Both the position numbers and the translations under genes were made by a program. Shown one piece after another: positions 21,922 through 32,682 of a DNA stretch of 64,000 bases (positions are counted from its first letter, which is position 1; the number at the start of each line of letters is the position of its first letter). The notes beneath the pieces were generated by a model. It ran no database searches. It saw only the letters and a program-made list of their open reading frames with translations, and was not told the origin of the DNA. The DNA is from Diplonema japonicum (Eukaryota; Euglenozoa; Diplonemea; Diplonemida; Diplonemidae). The stretch spans positions 534,441 through 598,440 of the forward strand of contig OZ025680.1 of assembly GCA_964019335.1 (NCBI GenBank). The letters run 5' to 3'.

Positions 21922-21958
<37 letters not shown>

Positions 21959-22298
21959 CGTGAGCCTTTTTTGCAGAACAGAATATGAAGAGTACCCTTC
22001 TCCTCCAAAGAAAATATGGATATGATTTCCGCCCACACGACCATTTCCCAGGTTCGCCTTAACCATCTACCAACGGACCATTTTTGCCCACCAGGGGGTA
22101 AATTTTCAAAACTTCAAAAAAAGCTATTCTAGCGCAACGCCGGGGCTATATGCCCCCGAAAATGCCTCCAGATGTCCCAATTCTAGAGAGAGGGTGCCCA
22201 CAGCAGGGCCCACCCCCACAACATTGTCAAAAATATCGTTCCTGAAGTGCTCGAGAGGGGGTACAAAAAACAAGTCAAAAAAAATCGACTGTAAAATT
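18139..22298. repeat. Low-complexity A/T-rich spacer with homopolymer runs
   Basis: More than 4 kb without a credible gene. The sequence is dominated by A, T and G homopolymers: G-runs at 18961-18979 and 20921-20937, T-runs at 21504-21536 and 21925-21958, and an A-run near 20120-20148. There is also a (TA)n microsatellite near 19603-19621 and an (AAAT)n stretch near 19009-19030. Open frames here are lysine- or phenylalanine-rich products of these runs. It may be a boundary between transcription units or simply degenerate repeat DNA. Confidence 0.6.
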
Positions 22299-23610
22299 CT
22301 ATAAAAAGCTATTTAAGGCCTTCTTGTCGCGGTTCGTACGTGCCCCAGGGCTGGGGGACTTCTTTTTTGACCCCGAGAGGGGTTTCTGGGGGGTATCCCC
22401 GGCAAGGTGGCAGTCTTTGAAGCACGGAGTCACGCAAAGTTGTACCAAGCAGGCTGAACACTGAAATAGGGGTCTTTTCGACTTGAAATGCTTGCACCGC
22501 ACGTTGCACTACTTTTTCGGGGAAATGGTCCCAGAAGGTACTGTCACGGCGCATTGGGGTCTCAGAGCACTCGTTCTGTGTTTCGGGGCATGGTATTGGG
22601 GCAGCCTGCTCTGTAGTTGACTTTATCTGTTGTTTAGACTGCCTCCCTAGTAGCCCTTCGATGACTGCCTCTTTGAAAGGCGTGAATCCACTGTCGTTCG
22701 TACTCAGGGTGTTGGGGGGCAAGGCTTCTTTCCAAACAAGCCAAGCATTCGCCAGAGATTTACCTAACAAGTACGAAAATACTTTTAGGGGCCACTTTTA
22801 AGTCATAAGGGTGCGTTTATGGCGTTTTGTCACAGCGTCACCCAGCGTCGGTTCCGCCCATTGCGGTGTTGTAAATATGCACTTGGTGGGGAGTGGGATG
22901 TCCTTTCCGGCTTTCATTCTCTTTTGGCGGACGGTCAAATTTGACTTCACTGGAACATCCAACGTCGATAGAAAGCACACAGGCTTGATGTCATGCCACG
23001 TTGTGGTGCAAAGGATGCTCGCGTGCTGGTGGAACTGTGTCCCCACGGGATGCGCGTCCTTGGGCTTGCGGCCTCGCTTCTTTGGGGCATCCATGATCTC
23101 CGGGAGGCCTTCGCGATAGGTAGAAGTCAGCACGCTTGTTTGTTTCGCTGTGGAAACACAGATTTCCCAGAATAGTCAAAAAGCGGACATGACGGTAGCG
23201 TACCCAGGTGTAGTTGAGAAACGTGGAGCCAGTGCACCAGTAATCAGAATAATCTGGCTTGATATCCAAGTCCATCGACAAAAGGACACCTAGGAAGGTA
23301 CGCAGAGAAGCAGCATCGAGATCCAGGGAGACACCTTTTTTAGCCGCATTTGCCACATTGTTCGAAGTTATGACCCGAATAAAGTTTGGACGAGCATTTG
23401 GGAGAATATATGGAATGGCGTTGAGCCTCTGATGTCAAAACAGGGTCCACAAGGATTCCGATCTTCACGAAACCGGATGCCTTCCAACTGCTCCGGCTTT
23501 GCCGTCCAATCACCCTGCTGTGACTCGGAATCGGTCGAATTCGTGTCAGAATCACTGTTTGTATCAAAATTGCATAATAGGGATGAGCCATCAGTGCTGC
23601 CATCACTCAT
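22299..23610 (-). pseudogene. Decayed piggyBac (DDE_Tnp_1_7) transposase
   Basis: Read on the minus strand, pieces of one transposase appear in order but in different frames. An acidic N-terminus (about 23368-23610) is followed by the domain start 'FLGVLLSMDLDIKPDYSDYW' with 'RHVRFLTILGNLCF' (22991-23356). Then come the late strand 'TTTWHDIKPVCFLSTL' (22798-23133), a C-terminal helix 'LANAWLVWKEAL' (22309-22770), and finally the cysteine-rich tail 'CSACLVQLCVTPCFKDCH' typical of piggyBac PHD-like fingers (22299-22502). The part normally carrying the first two catalytic aspartates is missing between the second and third pieces. With at least two frameshifts as well, it cannot be active. Confidence 0.8.
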
Positions 23611-25096
23611 AACGTCCTCTTCCGGCCTCTTTCCGGGCGCCTTTTTTTGAAGTGATTTTTAAGGGTAAATTTGGGCTGGCGTTTTTTTTTATTTTTTCAT
23701 TTTCGTTAGGGCAGCATTTAGTTTATATTTTTCATATTTTCCGCGCAGGACCCCGCCGGCAAGAAAGGGCCGGGCCGTATTGCATTGAAAGCCCTTTGCG
23801 TAAAAGATTTTTTTTTCAAATCGTCTATATATTGACGCTCGTTGATAGATGGTTAAAGATTGAATTGTAGTAATCATCTACCACCACGGGCTTTGTGGTT
23901 ATGTGGTATATTTTTTTGAAACTTTCAAAAGATATTATTTTAACACACCACAGGGGGCACGCACGGGGGGAGGAATGAAAAAAAAGGTATTTTATGTTTC
24001 TTCCTTTGCAATGTGTACTTTCCTGATTGGCTAGACCTTCACCTAAGGGCTACCAGCCAAGCGTGCCCTGCCCATGATACACATGCTCGGTGGTGGATGG
24101 TTAATAAAAATAAATCAAACCCGATTTTTACCCGTGTGGATGTGTGTTTTTTTTTATTCTTCTTTTTTTTTTTTTCCCTTTCTTTTTTTTGGGGTAAGGG
24201 GGAAAAACAGCTATTTATTGCCAACAAATATGGCTCATTTGGCGACAAGTAAGTCGTTTTATTTCACTCTTCGTCATTTGAGTAACTCGTTTTTTTCCAC
24301 ACAGGTCAACTTTTTTGGAGATTTCCCTAAGGTAGTACGGGGTAGCTACTTCGCCGTGGCATTTTAAGGGGAAGTAAAGCACTTATTCCCGCTTTTAAGG
24401 GCCGGAATAGGCCTCAGATGGCTAAAAATAGTCAAAATACCCCCGCCCCAAGAAAGTTTTCAAGGGGTTGGGTTCATTTTCTTTTTTTTTTCCCCGGCAA
24501 GACCCATTTTTTCCACTCCCAGTTAAGTAATGGCCATTTCACGTTAGTTAATGAGTCCTAGTGAGTGAAGAAAATGACGAAGAGTAAAATAATAATAAAA
24601 AAAAAGAGCAGCACTCGTAAGAAAATCAGGTGAATTCCTTTTATACACAATCCGTGCGTGGTATGTCGAGAATTGTTGTTTTTATTATTATTATTATTTT
24701 ATTTTTTGCTTCCCACCCCACTCCCCCCCTTTTTTTTTGCACCCTGGAGAAACCGTTACCAGGGGGTTTATTTATTTTTTTTTCTCTTTCTTTCATGAGA
24801 CTAGTTTTTATATCTTACATTTCGTTAAGAAGGTGATACATTTTCTTTTTGTTTTTTCTTTTTCTTTTTCTTTTTTGTTTTTTTTTTTTTGCCCTCCTCT
24901 TTCTTCCTTTATCCCTACCCCTCGGCGTGGTACCCACTTTTCTTTGTTGAATGACAAAAAAAAGAACCGAGGAAGGAAAGTATGAAACATTTAAAAAAGG
25001 GAGAAGAGGGAAGAAAAAAAAAGAGAGAAAAAAAAAGAGAAAACCAATAAATTACGAAATAAAAGAATTTGAAATGAGAGAGAGAGGGAACAATTA

Positions 25097-25131
<35 letters not shown>

Positions 25132-25362
25132 GGATCCTAATGCTGCTATATTTCTTTTTGTTTTGGTTTCTTCACAACCCTCCCACCTCTTCACCCCTCG
25201 ACCTCATCCTGACCCTTCCCATTCTCACTGTCCATCGTCCCCACCCGCCATCTTAAATACGTTTTTTTTATTTTTTTTTTATTCCCTTTTTGTTTCCCAT
25301 CATGTCTCTCCTCTCCATGCTCTCCTTGCAGGACACAAAGGTGTGTTTGGAACACCGAAACA
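23611..25362. repeat. Low-complexity spacer upstream of the four-exon gene
   Basis: No gene is seen. T-runs occur around 24145-24190 and 24845-24892, and an A-run around 25099-25127. Pyrimidine-rich sequence around 25260-25330 ends in 'ctccttgcag' (AG 25330-25331), 32 nt before the next start. That is the clearest polypyrimidine-tract/AG pair in the window. Confidence 0.5.
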
Positions 25363-27322
25363 ATGTACCGCAACCCATGCTTTGCTAGGCAGCTGCGCAG
25401 GCTGACGGCAGCAGCGTACCCAGAAGACGGTGCACGGGGTCCTACAGGGTCTTTCGTGGGGGCAAAGACCGCGGAAGACAGGGTTTACAACGACTTGGGG
25501 AGCCTTGCAGCGTGGCCGGGGCATGGGAAGATGCTGAACGTCGCTGACGAGGAGGACAAGCCTGCACGCACTTTGAAGTATGAGAGCTGGTCGGGTGACT
25601 TCCCTAACGGGATGACCCTCCCCGCCACCAGCAGCAGCGTCGCCGCCGATGTGCTGGAGGCCAAGCTCAACCCCCCTGTCAACTTCCACGACCGGCTGGC
25701 AGTGGGCGAGTACTACACAGGCCTCCCCAACGCCTTCGTGGGTGGTGTAGTCGACCCTCTGCACAGAAAGTGCCTCCACGAAAACCACGGCATCTCCAAC
25801 GACCACGCTGTCTACATCAACCCCAGCGCGCAGAACCTCGCAGAGGCCAAGCACCCCTCCGACACCTCCACCTCCCCGAACTACCTCGAGCAGAACCTCT
25901 CCTCAACAGGCCCTGCTGCCGCCATCTTCCAAGCCCCCTTCACCTCCGAACGCCAAACGCAGGGCTTCGCCGAACTTCCCAAGATCAAGGGCAGCGTGCT
26001 CAGCGACGCCAGGCACCCCGGGAGGCTCGAGAAGGAGATCAAGTACCACTTCTCCACATGCGGTGCTCTGTACGACGTGCACGGCACCACGGGCTCCACC
26101 AACGACGACGAGGTCAACGTGGGTGTGGTGACGGACCATGCAGCGCTGGCACTGTTCTGGAGGAACCTCCTTCACCCTATGAGGCCGAAGGGGTTCTACG
26201 AGAACACCGACTACTCCCCTATGGTGCAGATCTACCACGCAGGAGGGTACACCCTGGAGCGCGAGAGGGTGATAGAGGAGTTCGGTGGTCCCAAGCCGCA
26301 GGACCTTGGAATCGAGCATGAAAACTTCGTCCTTGTGGACCCTTATTCCAAGCCTGCGACGGCCCTCGTGTCAGGTGTGCTGGATGTGGGTGCATGCCGC
26401 GACCTTGCAGCGTATCTCAACAGCTTGGTGCTTTTCGATGAGCTCGACACGCTGACCCTCCCCGGGCACGCCACCTACGACATCAAGAGCAACACCGTCG
26501 ACGTCTTCATCAACGGCCCTGCGGACCTGACCGCATCGCCTTTCCTTTATGGCGCACACCACCTGACCCTCTCCCCTGACGGTCTGGGCAGGGTGTGGAA
26601 TGGTGTCACAAGGAGCGGTGCGGCAGCGGACAACTACAACCTCATCACGAAGCAGGGCGAGACAGTGAACACCACCACTGTGCTTCCGAGGAAGATCAAC
26701 GACCCTGCTAGCGCAGCGAAGATGAGGAGCTTCTACACCGACGCAAGTATGCTTTCAAACCACAACACTTCGCCACACACCACACAGGCAAGGTGATGCC
26801 GCAGTCAGCCCAGTACACCTCTCACCCCAAGCAGGCCTCCATGACCCTTGGGAAGCCTTCGGCAGCGTCCTCTGAGTCGTGCTTGAGACCGAATTTGGTA
26901 TGTTCTATGAGCTAGCAGCACACACGGCAGGTCGCTCTAGCGAAGACGAACCTGATCTTCAGCAGACCGCAGAGCGTAGGGAAGAAGGAGCTGAGTGCAA
27001 GCGAAGCGGGCCAGATGCTCATCGAGGACCTGACTGCGTGGGGGTACCTTTACGGGGAGCAGGGTATGTCAAAGTAGAATAAGGAGAGGTGGTGGAAACA
27101 AATAATACAGAACCCATTTTGAAGGCTGTTGAAGATGCCATGCAGAACGGTGTCAAGTGCTACAGCCAGGGACCCGCTGCCAGGCCCACCCCTACACCGA
27201 CACCGACACCGACACCGACACCCACCCCAACCGCTAAGCCCACACCTACTCCAGCGGCCGAGCCCCAATCTACACCCGCACCTAAGGCGAAGAAGACCAA
27301 AGCGAAGAAGAGCAAGAACTAG
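25363..27322 (+). CDS. Unknown 612-aa protein with likely mitochondrial presequence, four exons
   Basis: Exons are 25363-26746, 26788-26897, 26931-27063 and 27111-27322, giving 612 codons plus stop. Introns are 41, 33 and 47 nt, each gtatg...cag. Without splicing the frame stops after 477 residues. The N-terminus (MYRNPCFARQLRRLTAAAYP) is basic, free of acidic residues and amphipathic, as expected of a mitochondrial presequence. The body is a globular domain with no family I recognise; conspicuous segments are 'STCGALYDVHGTTGS' and 'TLTLPGHATYDIKSN'. The C-terminus becomes a Pro-Thr dipeptide repeat (8 or so PT units) followed by a lysine-rich end. It could be a lineage-specific mitochondrial subunit, but nothing here proves that. 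Confidence 0.75.
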
Positions 27323-27870
27323 GAATGCTTTCTCAAACAAACGCTGATTCAAGTAAGAGAATGAAGAAAACTAAGGAAAACAAAAAGCAGTGTTAGTGTG
27401 TTCCCCCTTTTTTTTTTCCCATTTTTTTTTTCTTCTTGTGGGTAAAGGGCAAGGGTCTCGCTGGAGGTTTTTCTTTAAAAAAAAGTCCATTTCTTCACTA
27501 CCACGTTACTTTCTTTTTTTTTATTCTTATAATAAAATATTCTTTTTCGTATTTTTCGGATTTATTTTTCCTCAAAAGAAGGAAATGGACTTTTTTTTTT
27601 GGGTTGTATGTACATAACAAGAAGAGAAAAAAAAAAAGAAACTATGGGTGTTTCCCTGCTGCCCTCCTTAACGCTCGGCGCGACCTTTTCCTTTCTTTTT
27701 TTTTTCTTTTACATTATAAGTGTGCTTTGGTTCTCCGCCCCGTTCTTTTTCATTTTCTTTATCCTTCCCTGTTCCACCACCCGTGATTAGTATCCTTCTT
27801 TTGTCCCCCCCTTTTTTTTCTTCTTCTTCTTACCATCATCGCAGCAAGGGGTGTTCCAAACGCCGCAAAA
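27323..27870. other. Spacer, T-rich
   Basis: No gene is seen in these 548 bases. They are T-rich with A-runs. A long pyrimidine tract (about 27780-27830) leads into 'catcatcgcag' (AG 27843-27844), a strong candidate trans-splice acceptor 27 nt before the MFS start. Confidence 0.5.
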
Positions 27871-29349
27871 ATGAACCTTTTCACTGGTCCCATGCTGATG
27901 TTCTGGTTCTGCTTGTTGCAGTTCCTGAACTTTGTGGAGCGAGGTGCTGTGTCCTCGAACTCTATCAAGGGCACCTACGACGACGAGGCGTGCTCAAAGA
28001 CGTGCTCCGACAAGGAGAGCCGTGACTGTCGCAACCTGTGCGGGTTTGACGGAATCCAAGGCGAGTGGAACCTCACCGATGCTGAGATGGGTTTGCTTGC
28101 ATCGATGTTCACAGGCGGCCTCACCATCGCCTCCCCGATCAGCGCGCACATGGTTCGTCTTGTCCACCCGTTTGCCGTTATTGGCTTCGGGCAGCTGATA
28201 TTCACCGTCGCCCTTTTTGGGGCAGGCTTCTCTGTAAACTTCGGGATGCTGCTCGGCTTCCGAACGCTTGTCGGTGTCTCTGAGCCCTCCTTCATCGTAG
28301 TGGCCCCTGCTATGATCGACATCATCGCACCCCCCGAACGCAGGTCACTATGGATGGCCATCTTCTACATGTGCATTTCCGTCGGGTCAGCTGGTGGCCT
28401 TGTCCTCGGCACTATCGTGAAGGCGGCTGGGGGGAGCTGGCGGTGGAGCTTCTGGGTCCAAGCTATCCTGAACCTGCCGCTTGCGCTCCTTTTCATCTTT
28501 TCGCGTCCTGCGGACTTCACTTGGGACAGGATTAAAAACAGCGCGCCACCTCCCTCCCCCTCCCCTGCTACCGAGGAAGACAAGCTTGTCCCTTTGGAGG
28601 TCGAAGAGAACGGCGAGGAGCGTGAGAAGGAAGAACAAAAGAACCCCCTGCGTGCCGTGGCGCGGGCGAGCTTACCGATGGACGAGAAGCGCAGTGCGTG
28701 GGAAGACATGAAGGAGCTCATGACGTCGAGGAGGTACGTTCTGCTGGTGAGCGCCTACTCGCTGATGATGGCTGTGGGCGGCGTGATCCTCTTCTGGGGC
28801 CCGAAGGCAGGCCGCGACACATACGAAATCGAAAACAACGCAGACCTGTACTTCGGTGCGATGGTGGTGGTGTCGGGTATTTCGGGGACCCTTATGGGCG
28901 GGTGGCTGCTGGACAAGATCGGTGGTGGGTACGACATGGCCTGCAAGGTCTGTGCCGTGCAGTTGTCCATTGCGGGAGTTCTGTGCACGATGGCATTCTG
29001 GATCCCCCCCAGCACTACAGAGCCTAATGTGTACGCCTTCTTTGCCTGTTTCTCTATAGGGTATTTCTGTCTTGCCTCGTTCTACGGCCCTGCGACTTCG
29101 ACCCTTCTGTGGGTGTGCGCACCTGCGCTCCGTGCGCAGTCCGTAGGTCTCGCAACCCTTCTTTTCCACGTCTTTGGGGACGTGCCTTCCCCCTGGTACG
29201 CAGGGGCCATTCACGACTACGGGGACCTCTCCTGGCAGTGGACCTTCACCGTCATCACTCCTGTGCTCATCCTTAGCGGGGCCCTCTTCGCTTTGGCGTA
29301 CATCGTACCGGAGAACAGCTCGAGCAAAGTTAGATACACCAATATGTGA
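27871..29349 (+). CDS. Major facilitator superfamily carrier, Spinster (SPNS)-like
   Basis: This encodes 492 residues with about 12 hydrophobic segments. A soluble loop of about 85 residues, rich in P, E and K (about 218-300), lies between the two six-helix halves. Spinster-family marks include 'LLQFLNFVERGAVSS' in the first helix, the MFS motif 'GFRTLVGVSEPSFIVVAPAMI', and 'PPERRSLWMAIFYMCISVGSAGG' in helix 5. Between helices 1 and 2 is a cysteine-rich loop (six Cys in about 25 residues) that probably forms disulphides. Characterised Spinster proteins move lysolipids or sphingosine-1-phosphate out of lysosomes or across the plasma membrane. The substrate here is unknown. 'WQWTFTVI' near the last helices is also typical. 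Confidence 0.85.
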   Translation: MNLFTGPMLMFWFCLLQFLNFVERGAVSSNSIKGTYDDEACSKTCSDKESRDCRNLCGFDGIQGEWNLTDAEMGLLASMFTGGLTIASPISAHMVRLVHPFAVIGFGQLIFTVALFGAGFSVNFGMLLGFRTLVGVSEPSFIVVAPAMIDIIAPPERRSLWMAIFYMCISVGSAGGLVLGTIVKAAGGSWRWSFWVQAILNLPLALLFIFSRPADFTWDRIKNSAPPPSPSPATEEDKLVPLEVEENGEEREKEEQKNPLRAVARASLPMDEKRSAWEDMKELMTSRRYVLLVSAYSLMMAVGGVILFWGPKAGRDTYEIENNADLYFGAMVVVSGISGTLMGGWLLDKIGGGYDMACKVCAVQLSIAGVLCTMAFWIPPSTTEPNVYAFFACFSIGYFCLASFYGPATSTLLWVCAPALRAQSVGLATLLFHVFGDVPSPWYAGAIHDYGDLSWQWTFTVITPVLILSGALFALAYIVPENSSSKVRYTNM

Positions 29350-29525
29350 TGCTCGTGCAGATAAAAAAGGGAAAAAAATAATGAGGGAAAAAAAGGGGTG
29401 TCTGCAAATATTTGCACTCCTTTTTACTCAACCTTTTTAGTCAAGAAATGTGCAACTTCCTTGTTTGTTCTCTTTCCCCTTACGTCCTCTTTACGTGTTT
29501 CCCCAATCATTCAAATGTTTTAACT
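29350..29525. other. 3' flank of the MFS gene
   Basis: A/T-rich non-coding sequence immediately left of MITE copy B. Nothing further is seen. Confidence 0.4.
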
Positions 29526-29804
29526 TTAACGCCACATATCTCTAAAACCCGTCTGGTCAATCCTGGAGTTGCACTAAGGGGGCTACAGCGGAAAATTTCG
29601 AAAAAATCTTCCAAGAGTTGGCTGGTATAATTCTCTCCAAAAAAAAACAAGCAAAAAAAATCGATGTCACCAGGTGTTTACACCAGGTGTTCAATCATTG
29701 AAGAGAGTCACGAAATGAGTTCATCGCAGCCATTGTTTTGAAGATAGCAAATTCCTGTGTCCCCCGACAACAAGGGGGCTAAACTTTTAGAGATATGAGG
29801 CGTA
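29526..29804. mobile_element. MITE copy B
   Basis: A 279-bp element. The left end at 29526 reads TTAACGCCACATATCTCTAAAA, and the right end at about 29785-29804 is its inverse (TTTTAGAGATATGAGGCGT) with one mismatch over 19 bp. The inner left arm matches copy A (9669-9899) over about 80 bp with substitutions and small gaps. The left flank carries TTAA at 29526-29529, but the right flank is TAGA, so any target duplication has decayed. It contains a short direct repeat 'ccaggtgtt' near 29670-29690. No coding potential. Confidence 0.6.
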
Positions 29805-30522
29805 GATAGTATCAGAGCAAGCAGGAGGGTAGCCTTTGATCCCAGCACCTGCTGAGGTGGGTGTTGTTTGTGTTATTGTTTACTCGTGTGGACTGGGTGA
29901 AAGGCCCTGCGGCTGCTTTACGTTTACTGTTTCTTTGGTTAACACACTTTCCCCCCATCATAGTCTTTATTTTTCTCTTCAGCCCTGCAGGTTTCAAGCC
30001 TGCCGTGGACAATGTTTTCTTCGCGTGCTCTAAGAGCAGAACGACGAGGCTGCTTCCTGTCCCGCTGCTTCCCGATGTGCGTATGTTTCGGGGGACGCGT
30101 CCCTTGTTGTAAATTTTATTTCTTCGTGTGAATGGTTCTTGTGGGAATCACTTTTACTAGTGTTCTTTCCCCCCCCCTTTCTACCTGTAGTCTGAAAGCG
30201 CTAGATGTTGGATGTTCCCGAGGGTGGTTGTTTTCATTAGTTTACGCAACTCCCTCGATTTTAGTTTCTTCATTTCTCAAAAAGACCTTGGAACATTCTA
30301 TTGGCTCGACATACAAGGCCTCTGGGAGCCTATGGAACGAGTTTCCCTTTGGCGGTAATTAAGTCGTGAGAAAATAAAAAAAACCAAAATCCGACCTTTT
30401 CCTTTTCTTTCTGTAGTTTCTGTTCTTTTTTTTCTTTTTTCTACTGATCTTTTTTTTTCTCTCTGTACTACTAGTACTTCTGATTTACTTCTTTGAACAC
30501 CAGACAGGTGCAGGAGGGCGCC
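29805..30522. other. Spacer between MITE copy B and the 5-phosphatase gene
   Basis: About 700 bases with no supported gene; short open frames here lack any recognisable motif. T-rich sequence at 30395-30460 precedes several AG acceptors (30502-30518) upstream of the next start. Confidence 0.45.
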
Positions 30523-32682
30523 ATGGACTACGTGAAGACCCCCCCACCGCTTCTGAAGGACCTTGATGCAAACGGGAAGGTGCCCCTCAGTGTGGAGGAA
30601 GTGCTTGAAGAGCAATTGTATCTATGCAGCGATGAGTTCACTGTTGTGAAGGAGGTGAAGGTTGCTGTGTGCAGCTGGAACATTGATCAGAAGAAACCTG
30701 CGGAGAGTATGGAGAAAGCTTTCCGGGAGTGGCTGATGGTGAATGCACCTGACCATGATGCACCTAAAGTTATTGCTGTTGGTTTCCAGGAATTGGACAT
30801 GTCGACGAATGCACTGCTGAGGGAGGAAACCGACAATGCCAAGCCATGGATAGAGTTCATCAAGAAGATGTGTGCTGGGAGGTACGAGGTCATCGTAGCA
30901 CGGCAGCTGGTGGGGCTGATGATGGTGCTGTTGGTGGAGAACTCTGTGCGCCCCTACCTGAAGAACGTGACGACGGGCATCGTGCGGTGCGGGGTGGCGA
31001 ACACAATCGCCAACAAGGGTTCCATCGGAGTCAGGTTCGACTTGCACAAAACAAGCTTCGCCTTCGCTACCGCTCACCTTGCGGCACACCAAGCCGAAGT
31101 TGAACGCCGCAACAAAGACTTCGAACGCATCACCGACACACTTCACTTCCAGACCCCCCTGGGCTCTGCCTCCTTCCTGTCTCACGAAAGAGTGTTTTTC
31201 TTTGGTGACCTGAACTACAGGATCGACCTCCCCTACGACCACACCCTGGAGCTTGTCGAAGCCAAGTCGTGGGACATGCTGCTCAACGAAGACCAGCTGA
31301 ACAAGAGGTTCAGAACAGAGCTGAAGCTGCGTGGAGACCACTCGCCCGCCTCTGCATCTTCTCACTCCGACCCCAAACCTGCTAACATGGCACATTTTGT
31401 CGACCTCACGCCCCGCTTCCCTCCCACCTACAAGTACAACCCTGGCACCACGACGTACGACACGTCCGAGAAAAAGCGAGTCCCTGCCTGGACAGACCGC
31501 ATCCTGCACAAGGCGTCCGATGGTATTAAGGTGCTGGACTTTGGCTACAACAGCGAGCTGCTGGCATCTGATCATCGCCCTGTGCAGGCTCTGTTTGATG
31601 TAAAGATCACGGAAGAGTGCCCCGACAAAAAGAAGAAGAAAGAAGAGAGCATCCGCAACACCATCAAGAAGCATGGTGTGTTCGAGGCGCGGATCACGCT
31701 GTCGGAATCGACGCTCCCCTTCGGGGCGGTGACCTACGGGGATACAAAGAACAAGGATCTGTACATCACAAACAACGGACTGGGTGTGGTGTGCGTCCAT
31801 GTGCATTCATTTGAGGTCTTGAGCAACGGGAAAGACGATCACATGGTGAGCTCGCGGTCGTGGATCTCGGTGGAGCCGCACATGTTGCGGTTAGAACCGA
31901 AACAAACGAAGCCCATTAGCGTAAAGTGCTGCATTGACCGTGAGGCGCTAGCGTGCTTATCTTCCTACCACCCGTTCCAGAACAAGCCGTATCCCACTCT
32001 CTCGCACTTACTTGTGATTTCTGCGGGGCAGCATCGCTGCTGGGTTGAGACGACATGCAACTATAGGTTCTCGTGCTTTGGCTCGAGGCTGAGCCACTTG
32101 GAATGCATCGGGCTCACACCCATCTCGAAGGCGTATCTAGCTGGACCTGAGATGCAGAAACCGCTCCCCAAGACCCCCAGCATTCCTAAAGAGTTATGGC
32201 TGCCCATCGACTACATCTCAAAACACGGGCAAAAGGACCCTGACCTGTTCCAAGGCGACCTGGACTTCGAGAGCTTCAAGACTGTGCAGCAGTACCTGGA
32301 CGACGCACCAGGACTCATCCCTGCGGATTACGAGGTCACGCCCTCGCAGATGTCCCTCATCCTCCTCATCTTCCTCGGATCCCTCCAGGACCCTGTCATA
32401 CCTTATAGGTTCTACCAGGGCTGCCTCTTGAATCAGAAGATAACACCCGGTTCCCTCCCCGCCATAAATTATAATGTCCTGACGTATCTCATGGCCTTTC
32501 TCAAGTACCTCCTCCTCCCAGAGCACCAGATAAGTAACAAGCTCACTCCCGAGATCGTGGCGCACACGTTTGCCCCGATTTTATTGAGAAAGGACCCCAA
32601 TGCGGTGGAGGGCCCCGGAGAGCAGCAACGTGCTGAACGGAGCAAAGCAACCGCTTACATATTGAACTTATTAGAGCAGTAA
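30523..32682 (+). CDS. OCRL: OCRL/INPP5B-type inositol polyphosphate 5-phosphatase with ASH and RhoGAP domains
   Basis: This encodes 719 residues from ATG 30523. The 5-phosphatase domain (about 45-360) has all signature blocks: 'WNIDQKKP', 'GFQELDM', 'NKGSIGVRF', 'FFGDLNYRIDL', 'PAWTDRIL' and 'SDHRPVQALF'. The catalytic His of 'SDHRPV' is present. An ASH domain follows (about 375-520, 'PFGAVTYGDTKNKDLYITNNG'), then a RhoGAP-like domain (about 545-715) containing 'FLGSLQDPVIPY'. The arginine finger is absent: 'DLFQGD' takes its place, as in human OCRL and INPP5B, so GAP activity is not expected. The enzyme removes the 5-phosphate of PI(4,5)P2 on endosomes, Golgi and cilia. Domain order is identical to the animal proteins. 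It lacks the N-terminal PH domain. Confidence 0.93.
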   Translation: MDYVKTPPPLLKDLDANGKVPLSVEEVLEEQLYLCSDEFTVVKEVKVAVCSWNIDQKKPAESMEKAFREWLMVNAPDHDAPKVIAVGFQELDMSTNALLREETDNAKPWIEFIKKMCAGRYEVIVARQLVGLMMVLLVENSVRPYLKNVTTGIVRCGVANTIANKGSIGVRFDLHKTSFAFATAHLAAHQAEVERRNKDFERITDTLHFQTPLGSASFLSHERVFFFGDLNYRIDLPYDHTLELVEAKSWDMLLNEDQLNKRFRTELKLRGDHSPASASSHSDPKPANMAHFVDLTPRFPPTYKYNPGTTTYDTSEKKRVPAWTDRILHKASDGIKVLDFGYNSELLASDHRPVQALFDVKITEECPDKKKKKEESIRNTIKKHGVFEARITLSESTLPFGAVTYGDTKNKDLYITNNGLGVVCVHVHSFEVLSNGKDDHMVSSRSWISVEPHMLRLEPKQTKPISVKCCIDREALACLSSYHPFQNKPYPTLSHLLVISAGQHRCWVETTCNYRFSCFGSRLSHLECIGLTPISKAYLAGPEMQKPLPKTPSIPKELWLPIDYISKHGQKDPDLFQGDLDFESFKTVQQYLDDAPGLIPADYEVTPSQMSLILLIFLGSLQDPVIPYRFYQGCLLNQKITPGSLPAINYNVLTYLMAFLKYLLLPEHQISNKLTPEIVAHTFAPILLRKDPNAVEGPGEQQRAERSKATAYILNLLEQ

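Noticed and set aside
22096-23675. GGGTAAATTT words on both sides of the piggyBac pseudogene as terminal repeats
   Set aside because: They are in direct rather than inverted orientation and too short to support transposon ends.
27180-27260. AC-rich microsatellite near 27190-27230 as a non-coding repeat
   Set aside because: It is in frame as Pro-Thr codons in the last exon of the four-exon gene, so it is coding.
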